From NCBI GenBank assembly GCA_964583335.1, contig CAZOVG010000004.1, forward strand, positions 1-64,000: a stretch of DNA of 64,000 nucleotides, read 5' to 3'. The notes beneath the pieces were generated by a model. It was not told where the DNA came from, made no database searches, and saw only the letters and a list, made by a program, of their open reading frames with translations. Below, one piece after another: positions 57,408 through 64,000 of this stretch. The position numbers and the translations under genes are program-made. Source of the stretch: JAGNKE01 sp964583335. GTDB taxonomy: Bacteria; Pseudomonadota; Alphaproteobacteria; Micavibrionales; Micavibrionaceae. Within the stretch, counting starts at the first letter, position 1. Each line of letters opens with the position of its first letter.

Positions 57408-60113
57408 TTATGTTATGCCCGTTTCGCGGCGGATAAATGCCGAGACGGCCTCATACTCATCCACTATTTCGCGGAAGGTATCCATGCGGCGCTCGTCGCC
57501 TTCGTCCATCATCATCTGCGCCTGTTCGCAGAGCTTGCGCAGGTTTTCAGCGCCCATATAGCCCGCGCTGCCCTTGATTTTGTGGGCGGTGTCACACCAA
57601 AGTTTGCGGTCTGAAGCCCCGATGGCACTTTCGAGCATTTTAATGTCTGCATCAGTCTTGCTGAGGAAAGTTGAGGCGAGCTGTTTTACAACATCGGGAT
57701 TGCCGCCCGCGTAATCGTTGATGATTTTGAGGTTTGCCGGAGGCGTCTGATCTCCGCCTACACCTTTTGTGGGTTTAATGACAACGCTTTCAGCAGCGCG
57801 TTTTCTTTCTGTTACAGGGGTGTTTTCGATTTTCCCAAGGTCAAACCAGTTGCTTAGCGCGCTTCGCAGGTAAAACTCATCTATGGGCTTGCTGATGTAG
57901 TCGTCCATACCGGAGCGCATGCAATCGTCGCGGGTTCCGGGCATAACGTCTGCGGTCATTGCGATAATTGGAATACGGACGGAGGTGCGTATTTCGGACT
58001 CAATTTCGCGGATTGCCTGCGCCGCCTCGTGGCCGCTCATCTCTGGCATATGCAGGTCCATGAGAATGAGGTCCCATGCGCTGTCCCTGAAGGCTTCAAC
58101 AGCCAGTTTGCCGTTATCAACGATCTTATAGTCGTGGCAGCCAAGCCGGCTCATCATCTTGCCAATCAGCAGCTTGTTGAATTCATGATCCTCGACAATC
58201 AGAATACGCGCGTCCGAAATCAGTGAGCGCTCTGCGAAGCTTACTGTGTTGTTTTGCTTGGGTGCCGAATTTTCGTTGATGCGGTCAGATTTTTCAAATG
58301 GGATCGATATGGTGAAAGACGATCCTTGACCGTATATGCTTTGGACCTTAATCGTTCCGCCCATAATTTCGGTTAGTTGCTTGGTGATGCTCAGGCCCAA
58401 GCCAGTACCGCCGTAACGCCTTTCGATGGTTTCGTCGGCCTGGGTAAATTTTTGGAAAATCTTATCCAGCTTGTCGGCCGGAATCCCTATCCCTGTATCG
58501 CTTATCTCGCAAATGAAATTGACTTTATTGTCGGGCAGGTCTTCGAAGCGCAGGTTAATGTCGACATGCCCCTTGTCGGTATATTTTACCGCGTTGCCAG
58601 CGAGATTCATCAGAATACGGAACAGGCGGAATTCGTCACCTAGAAGATAAACGTTCTGCAACTGGCGGGCATTGTTGAGGACGGTTATGCCTTTTTTGCT
58701 TGCGAGGGGGCGGATTTGATCAACGAGCGAGAGGATGAGACCGCTGGCGTTAAAGGGTTTGCGGACTAATTCAATATGGCCTGCCTCAATTTTCGACAGG
58801 TCGAGTATATCGTTCACCGTATTCAGCAGCGCGGACGAAGCTTTGTCGACGATCGTGAGGTTTTCGCGGCTTTCAGTGTCTAGGCGACTTTCCTGAAGCA
58901 TGATTTTTGTGAGACCGAGAATGCTGTTGAGCGGTGTTCGCAGTTCGTGACTCATATTCGCCAGAAAATCACTTTTGGCCTTGCTGGCCTGGTCGGCCTC
59001 GCGCTTGGCTTGCCGGAGGCGCAGTTCCTTTTCCTTTTGCTGGCTTATATCCATGATCAAACCGATGAAATACGGTTCGGCGTCCGTGTCGACACGGGTG
59101 ACGCGTAGCTGGATCGGAAAGACCATGCCCTGCTTGTGCTTTGCTACGATTTCTGTGGCGGAGTCCAGGAGCTTCGTTTTTCCTGTCTTCATATGGGTTT
59201 CGAGATATTTGTCGTGTTCGCTTTTGTAGGGTTCCGGCATCAGAATATTGACATTCTGGCCAACCACTTCGGCGGCGTCGAAGCCGAACAGCGTTTCCGC
59301 CCATTTGCTGAAGGTCAGAATCGTTCCGCGTGAGTCGATTGTGACTACGCCCTGCATCATATTGTCGAGAATGGCCGAGAGGTAGGTTTTTTCGGAATTC
59401 AAGTTGTTGCGGACCGCCGTGAGCTCCTTGCGCCAGATGCTCAGGCTTCTCAATGTCAGGAACCAGAATACGGTCATAACAACGGCCGCCATTAAGATCG
59501 GCAAAAGCCCGTAATATGAGCTTTTAGCATAGGTCAGCAAGGGATCCTTCGAGGTGCTGTTGATCTGATTAATCAGATTCTGCGTCCCTTTGGCATAATT
59601 TTCCTTATTGATGTGATACTCTTCGCTGTTGATAATCTTCTGTGCTTCTTCAAGTTTTTGTTCGCTCACCAGAGCAAAAACCTTTGCCTCCATTTCCATA
59701 AGCTTATTGTTGGCTTGCTCTGTAAGTTCTACGGCGGCCTTATTGTTTTTTGAGTCCGTCGTCCTGGCTGCGATCACCTTAAGTCTAGCGAGCGTTTCCT
59801 TCAGCGGTTCGATATTTTCGAGGTATCGCTGCTCCCATTTCGGTTCGCCCGTTACAGCCGAGAGGCGCGCGGCTTCGGTGAGCACTGTATCCTGACGCAT
59901 GATTCTGTAGGTCAGGATATTCACGTCGAGTGTTTCCTCGATTTTTTCCTGAATCAGCCTGTAGTTACTGAAGGTGTTTGCCGCCAGCCAGAAGCTTGAA
60001 ACGACGGTTAAGATCAGAGTGAAGATTAATAAGCCCGACGGAAAAAAGACGTTTTCGCGATCTACGTACTGGAAGAGTTCGTTCTGAGCGTTTGTATGGT
60101 TGTGTTTTGTCAT
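57408..60113 (-). CDS. Hybrid sensor histidine kinase with receiver and HPt domains
   Basis: A 901-residue kinase. Membrane helices at about 25-46 and 201-222 bracket a helical periplasmic sensor (about 47-200). Then come a PAS domain (about 240-360), HisKA with phospho-accepting His389 (NMSHELRTPLNS), an HATPase (DTGIGIP and GGTGLGLSI near 539-575), a receiver (about 635-755, Asp686 in ILMDLHMP) and an HPt domain (about 800-900, His844 in TAHKIKGSAG). The full relay is therefore within one protein. It is convergent with the barrel gene (7 bp apart) and divergent from the response regulator. Confidence 0.95.
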   Translation of the reverse strand: MTKHNHTNAQNELFQYVDRENVFFPSGLLIFTLILTVVSSFWLAANTFSNYRLIQEKIEETLDVNILTYRIMRQDTVLTEAARLSAVTGEPKWEQRYLENIEPLKETLARLKVIAARTTDSKNNKAAVELTEQANNKLMEMEAKVFALVSEQKLEEAQKIINSEEYHINKENYAKGTQNLINQINSTSKDPLLTYAKSSYYGLLPILMAAVVMTVFWFLTLRSLSIWRKELTAVRNNLNSEKTYLSAILDNMMQGVVTIDSRGTILTFSKWAETLFGFDAAEVVGQNVNILMPEPYKSEHDKYLETHMKTGKTKLLDSATEIVAKHKQGMVFPIQLRVTRVDTDAEPYFIGLIMDISQQKEKELRLRQAKREADQASKAKSDFLANMSHELRTPLNSILGLTKIMLQESRLDTESRENLTIVDKASSALLNTVNDILDLSKIEAGHIELVRKPFNASGLILSLVDQIRPLASKKGITVLNNARQLQNVYLLGDEFRLFRILMNLAGNAVKYTDKGHVDINLRFEDLPDNKVNFICEISDTGIGIPADKLDKIFQKFTQADETIERRYGGTGLGLSITKQLTEIMGGTIKVQSIYGQGSSFTISIPFEKSDRINENSAPKQNNTVSFAERSLISDARILIVEDHEFNKLLIGKMMSRLGCHDYKIVDNGKLAVEAFRDSAWDLILMDLHMPEMSGHEAAQAIREIESEIRTSVRIPIIAMTADVMPGTRDDCMRSGMDDYISKPIDEFYLRSALSNWFDLGKIENTPVTERKRAAESVVIKPTKGVGGDQTPPANLKIINDYAGGNPDVVKQLASTFLSKTDADIKMLESAIGASDRKLWCDTAHKIKGSAGYMGAENLRKLCEQAQMMMDEGDERRMDTFREIVDEYEAVSAFIRRETGIT

Positions 60114-60415
60114 GGGCGCTAAACGGGGCCAGGTTCTAAAACTTCTGAGGGGGGCAGGGATAAGGACTTAAAATATGAGAATTTTTCCGTAATGATTAGG
60201 CCGTTTGGCCTTTTGCGCCTTAAATAACGGGCGATTGTGAGGGTAATATGATTCTGTGCTCTATGCAAGATACTGTTTCTAAATGATTTTTGTGGAGCAT
60301 CAGGTTTTCCCCCGCATAAACCGGGTTCCATTAGTTTTATCTGTTTTTTTATACTTTTGTGGTGCAATAAAGGGTGTCCCGTAATCACGCAGTTTTCGGG
60401 GCAACGGGGATTGTA
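60114..60415. other. Divergent gap between hybrid kinase and response regulator
   Basis: A 302-bp region with no credible gene. A -10-like TATACT at 60350-60355, without a good -35, lies about 60 bp before the response regulator start. GGGGATTG just before the ATG at 60416 serves as ribosome site. The remainder is AT-rich and shows no repeat or strong palindrome. Confidence 0.4.
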
Positions 60416-60808
60416 ATGAAAAAAATTCTGGTCGTTGACGATGACGTTTTCATCCTTGAGATGATCGGGCAGGCCCTCGATCCGTCGTTGTACGATTGCG
60501 TTAAATGCACAACTGTTGAAGACGCTCTCGCGCATATGGAAAGTGCGGAGTTCGACGCGGTGATATCGGACGTCAACATGCCCGGTAAGGATGGCCTTGA
60601 ATTTGCGCGGGAAATCCGAGGCAAAGGGAGCGATGTCGCCCTGCTGATGATCAGCGGTGAGGATTTCGGGCGCGACAAGGCCAATTACCTTAATTCGATT
60701 TGTCTTTATGCGGACGATGTGTTGGGCAAACCCTTCACGCGTGAGCGGCTTTTATCAGCGCTGGACGAAATTATACGGAACAGACCGCTGGCGACCAAGT
60801 ATTCCTGA
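60416..60808 (+). CDS. Single-domain response regulator
   Basis: A 130-residue CheY-like protein that is only a receiver domain. The acidic pocket is VVDDDVF, the phospho-acceptor Asp is in AVISDVNMPGKDG, the Ser/Thr switch position is in LLMISGEDF, and Lys is in VLGKPFTRE. The start at 60416 gives MKKILVVDDD. It is encoded between two hybrid kinases and 64 bp ahead of the second, so it is a likely phosphorelay target or sink; output must be through protein contact. Confidence 0.92.
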   Translation: MKKILVVDDDVFILEMIGQALDPSLYDCVKCTTVEDALAHMESAEFDAVISDVNMPGKDGLEFAREIRGKGSDVALLMISGEDFGRDKANYLNSICLYADDVLGKPFTRERLLSALDEIIRNRPLATKYS

Positions 60809-60872
60809 GTTTTAACTTTCTGCGTAGCTTAATTTTTTTGTTTCAGATTGAGTGGTTGCAGGGGCGAAATCC

Positions 60873-63218
60873 GTGTTTGATGATACCGAGAGCAGCGGAA
60901 CCGTATATACCGCAGGGGGTGAAAAGCCCTCTCTGGTCGTTGTTCTGGCACGGGTGATGTTGTTCGGGCTGTTTCTGGTTTTTGCGCTGATGGCCGCTTT
61001 TTTGAACGTCTATGGCGGCAATACGCTCAGGAGCATGACGGATCAGCGCGTCGATTATATTTTGCGCACGCAATCGGATAATATCGCCCAGATTCTCTGG
61101 GATTTTGAGACCGAGAAGGTTGAGACGGCCCTTAAAAACATCGTTGAGGACCCTAATATTTTCGCGGCGCAGGTCTTGGAAATGCATGACGGCGTTGAGA
61201 AGGTTTTCTCGCAAGTCGGCTGGGAGAATGTAGACCAGAATACGGATATTCTTAATCATGCTATCGTCTACAGCAGCGGAGGCTCTGAGGGGCGGTCGAT
61301 CGGCGTTTTGCAGATAGCCCTTGATTACAGTACGGTTCAAAAGCAGATTGTCGGAATTCTTTGGTCTAGCGCGTTGTTTTTTGCGCTGTCTTTTGCCGTT
61401 TTAACGGTCTTTTCCTATAATATCATCAAGCGCGCCATTCAGCCTGTCAGCGAGCTTTCGGCTTCCCTGGTTGATGCTGATTATTTTACGCACACCATCG
61501 AAAAGAGGGATAGTCCGGCGCGGGAGGTCAGCGAGCTTTTCGATACGTTGATCAAGATGCAGAGCATCATGCAGGGGCAGACGCGGGAGATTCATTCGCA
61601 GAAGGTTATTCTGGATACAATCGTAGAGAATTTGCCCCTGGGTATGACTGCGGAAGATCCGAAGGACGGTGCGCCTCTGGTCATCAACAGCATGTATCGC
61701 CGCCTTTTCGGCATTCAGGGAAGCTTGCTGGACGGGCGGTCGCTCGCCCGTATTCATGCTCAGGAAGATGGAGCCTTTTTGAGCAAGCTTAACGATGAGG
61801 TGGTTCTCAAGAAGGCTGTTGTTGAGCGCCGTGGCTATAAAGCCAGACGGGCAGGCGGCGGCTTTTTCATAGCGCACGTCGTCAAGGCGCCCGTTCTGGA
61901 TCAGGACGGCAACGTGTCGATGATTATCAGCATGGTGGGCGATGAAACAGAACAGCATAACGCGCACAAAGAGGTTCTGGCCGCCAAGAACGCCGCGGAA
62001 AAGGCTAATATGGCCAAGAGTCAGTTTCTTGCGAATATGAGCCATGAGTTGCGTACACCGATGAATAGCATCATGGGCTTGACGCATATGATGATCGAGG
62101 ATGGCGGGCAGACCGAGGAGCATAGCGAGATGCTCGATACTGTTCGAAAATCCTCACAAATCCTGCTGCATATCGTTAATGACATCCTGGATCTCTCCAA
62201 GATCGAGTCGGGCGGCGTGGTTCTGGAGTCCGTTCCGTTCGACCTGCACGATTCCGTCGATCTGATCGTGGATACGATCCAGCCTCTGGCTTTGGCCAAA
62301 TCGCTGACGCTGAATGTGATTAATAGCGATAAAGGCATGAAGCGTATTGTCATGGGCGACCCGACGCGTTTTTCGCGCATTCTGACCAATCTCTGCGGAA
62401 ATGCGGTCAAGTTTACGACCAAAGGCGAGATTACGGTCGATATTTCGTGTACCGAAAGCGTCTCTGATACGATCTATTTTACATGTGTCGTGAGGGATAC
62501 GGGGATTGGCATACCGGAAAATAAAATCGATTATATCTTTGAAAAATTCTCGCAAGCCGACGATACGATCACACGCAAGTATGGCGGCACGGGGCTTGGG
62601 CTGGCTATTGCCAAACAGCTGGTCGAGCTTATGGGCGGTATGATCAGCGTTCAGAGTATTGTCGGGAAGGGTTCGGCCTTCACTGTCCGTATTCCGTTCA
62701 GGCTGGCGCGCGATAATTACAATCTTTCGGAGCAATCGCTTGAGCACCGTGCGCGGCGCACTAAAGACCGCGAAACCATCAGCAGGAAGCCGATTGATAA
62801 AGCCAGGGTGTTGGTTGCCGAGGATCATGACATGAACCAGATTATGATCTGTAAGCTTTTAGGGCGTTTGGGTGTTCAAGATTATACGATCGTGCAAGAC
62901 GGAGCGTTAGCCCTTGCCGAATTCATGCATGCGCCGGATTACGACCTGATTATCATGGATTGTCATATGCCGAATATGACCGGGTATGAGGCGACCGGGG
63001 CGATCCGCAGGGTTGAGCGCGAGCGAGGCGGCGGTGCGCATGTGCCAATCGTTGCCGTCACAGCGGACGCCATGGTCGGTACGAGGGAACGTTGTCTGGA
63101 GGCCGGGATGGACGCCTATGTCAGCAAGCCTGTGAACGCGCGGGAGTTCGAGGCCGTGCTCTCGCAGTGGTTTGCTGTGGGCGAGCCTGTCAGCTCCCGC
63201 CCAATCAGCCGCGCTTAA
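60873..63218 (+). CDS. Hybrid sensor histidine kinase without HPt domain
   Basis: A 781-residue kinase. Membrane helices at about 22-46 and 163-183 bracket a periplasmic sensor of about 115 residues. Then come a HAMP-like linker, a PAS-like domain (about 245-365), HisKA with His391 (NMSHELRTPMNS), an HATPase (DTGIGIP, GGTGLGLAIAK) and a C-terminal receiver (LVAEDHDMN, IIMDCHMPNMTGYE, SKPVN). No HPt follows. GTG 60873 is preferred over GTG 60852 because AGGGG lies 7 nt upstream. From HisKA to receiver it is clearly a paralogue of the kinase at 57408, but the sensor regions differ. Confidence 0.93.
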   Translation: MFDDTESSGTVYTAGGEKPSLVVVLARVMLFGLFLVFALMAAFLNVYGGNTLRSMTDQRVDYILRTQSDNIAQILWDFETEKVETALKNIVEDPNIFAAQVLEMHDGVEKVFSQVGWENVDQNTDILNHAIVYSSGGSEGRSIGVLQIALDYSTVQKQIVGILWSSALFFALSFAVLTVFSYNIIKRAIQPVSELSASLVDADYFTHTIEKRDSPAREVSELFDTLIKMQSIMQGQTREIHSQKVILDTIVENLPLGMTAEDPKDGAPLVINSMYRRLFGIQGSLLDGRSLARIHAQEDGAFLSKLNDEVVLKKAVVERRGYKARRAGGGFFIAHVVKAPVLDQDGNVSMIISMVGDETEQHNAHKEVLAAKNAAEKANMAKSQFLANMSHELRTPMNSIMGLTHMMIEDGGQTEEHSEMLDTVRKSSQILLHIVNDILDLSKIESGGVVLESVPFDLHDSVDLIVDTIQPLALAKSLTLNVINSDKGMKRIVMGDPTRFSRILTNLCGNAVKFTTKGEITVDISCTESVSDTIYFTCVVRDTGIGIPENKIDYIFEKFSQADDTITRKYGGTGLGLAIAKQLVELMGGMISVQSIVGKGSAFTVRIPFRLARDNYNLSEQSLEHRARRTKDRETISRKPIDKARVLVAEDHDMNQIMICKLLGRLGVQDYTIVQDGALALAEFMHAPDYDLIIMDCHMPNMTGYEATGAIRRVERERGGGAHVPIVAVTADAMVGTRERCLEAGMDAYVSKPVNAREFEAVLSQWFAVGEPVSSRPISRA

Positions 63219-63241
63219 TACAGGGTTCTTTATTTCCCCGA

Positions 63242-64000
63242 TCAGACTAGCAAAGCCGTATCGCAACGACCGAAGCCGTTGAATGCGGTGCGCATTGTCT
63301 GGCTGTAGGCGCCTGTGTTATCGAATATGATCCAGTCGCCCATGCGGATATCGGCAGGAAGGGCGAACGGCCCCTCCATCATATCCAGCGAGTCGCAGGT
63401 CGGCCCAGCCAATCGGTAGTCCATGGTTCCGCCCTCGAATACGCCCTCGCTCCGAACGGCGCGCACAGGATAGCGCGTGCCGAGAAGAGGTCCGGCATCG
63501 AACAAGCCGCCATAGGTTCCATCGTTCAGGTAGAGCAGGTTGCCCTTGCGCAACTCAACCCGTGCGGCCAGTGCGCCGCCCTCTGCGACCAAGGCGCGGC
63601 CTGGCTCAGCGAGCAGTTCCATGTCGCCGAGGCCAGCTTCACGCACGCCCTTGCGGATGGAATCCATGCAGGTTGCGATCGAGGGTACATTTTCGCCCGT
63701 GTAGAACACAGGGAAACCGCCGCCAACATCCAGCACATCAACCTTTACGCGGCTTTCGTCGATCACGTTGCGCGCCAAGGACAGCGCCTGAGCGAACACC
63801 GATGCGTCGGAAATTTGCGTTCCTACGTGGAAGGAGAGGCCCAGAGTTTCGCTCACCGTTCGGCATTTGCGCAGCAGGGCAGCCGCCTCCATCGGCACAG
63901 CGCCGAATTTGGAGGAAAAGTCGATGCTTGCGCCGCTGTTTTTCGGCAGCGCGAGACGGACGTGCAGCTTGAGGTCGGTCGCGAGGCCGGTTTCGCGGAT
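63242..64000 (-). CDS. PLP-dependent ornithine/lysine-type decarboxylase (partial)
   Basis: The last 252 codons of a fold-III decarboxylase run off the right end of the window, so the N-terminus with the PLP lysine is missing. Visible motifs are FSSKFGAVPM, LSFHVGTQ, VDVLDVGGGFPV, LLAEPGRALVAEGG (phosphate binding), AGPTCDSLDMM (active-site Cys-Asp) and IIFDNTGAYSQ. These match the alphaproteobacterial ornithine decarboxylase type for putrescine synthesis; lysine as a substrate cannot be ruled out. Open to the window edge in frame. Confidence 0.9.
   Translation of the reverse strand: MRETGLATDLKLHVRLALPKNSGASIDFSSKFGAVPMEAAALLRKCRTVSETLGLSFHVGTQISDASVFAQALSLARNVIDESRVKVDVLDVGGGFPVFYTGENVPSIATCMDSIRKGVREAGLGDMELLAEPGRALVAEGGALAARVELRKGNLLYLNDGTYGGLFDAGPLLGTRYPVRAVRSEGVFEGGTMDYRLAGPTCDSLDMMEGPFALPADIRMGDWIIFDNTGAYSQTMRTAFNGFGRCDTALLV

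Overview
The window reads as one chromosome segment of a free-living alphaproteobacterium, roughly 55-58% GC by eye. The evidence is gene content and order: hupB next to tRNA-Val beside lon and clpP; a PopZ-family polar organizer gene just ahead of valS, downstream of a PCMT-family methyltransferase; tkt-gap; zapA, 6S RNA and 5-formyl-THF cyclo-ligase in a row; ruvCAB running into ybgC-tolQRAB; and a zinc-free (C-minus) ribosomal protein L31. Rhodospirillales or a Micavibrio-like lineage would fit, but that is inference. Coding density is high. I found no insertion sequence, prophage, integrase or CRISPR array.

Layout. 1-5.7 kb: proteostasis block on the minus strand (tig, clpP, lon, hupB) bounded by tRNA-Leu and tRNA-Val; clpX is not in its usual place. 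5.8-9.6 kb: NAD(P)HX dehydratase, a frameshifted conserved gene, a fatty-acid desaturase, tRNA-Cys and the PCMT-family gene. 9.7-16.5 kb: popZ, valS, two uncharacterised genes (one probably TraB/ChaN-like), rpmE and epmA. 16.6-20.6 kb: a Fur/PerR-like regulator overlapping katG behind two tandem palindromes, an uncharacterised gene, and a short secreted EndoU-type nuclease. 20.6-26 kb: central carbon genes (class I aldolase, GAPDH, transketolase), interrupted by a frameshifted winged-helix regulator and hairpin repeats. 26-30.5 kb: zapA, 6S RNA, fthC, a YmdB-like phosphoesterase, a response regulator with an unknown partner, and yebC. 30.5-38.6 kb: repeats, ruvCAB, ybgC-tolQRAB, then two unrelated lipoproteins where pal and cpoB are expected. 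38.6-42.8 kb: a membrane-anchored protein built from four 21-residue repeats, a membrane protein, a GH13 glucosidase and a PhzF-family gene. 42.8-50.6 kb: secreted cyclophilin, iron genes (bfd, bfr) with two Fur-box-like sites, purB, two secreted envelope or cell-wall enzymes, radC, map and a CinA-like gene.

50.5-63.2 kb is the most system-like part. It holds an exopolysaccharide initiation and export set (polyprenyl-phosphate sugar transferase, small Wzz-like protein, Wza-like protein, Wzc-like BY-kinase, outer-membrane barrel) beside two paralogous hybrid histidine kinases that flank a single-domain response regulator. Only one kinase carries an HPt domain, so a shared phosphorelay acting on the polysaccharide genes is a reasonable hypothesis. 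The locus carries no dedicated glycosyltransferases, flippase or polymerase inside the window. The window ends inside an ornithine/lysine-type PLP decarboxylase.

The most checkable anomalies are: two single-base frameshifts (near 7061 and in an A-run at 21951-21955); two families of hairpin repeats whose paired arms differ between copies but stay complementary; an orphan secreted EndoU nuclease; and the four-repeat protein behind a long palindromic leader. All functional statements come from reading translated sequences and motifs; no database search was run.
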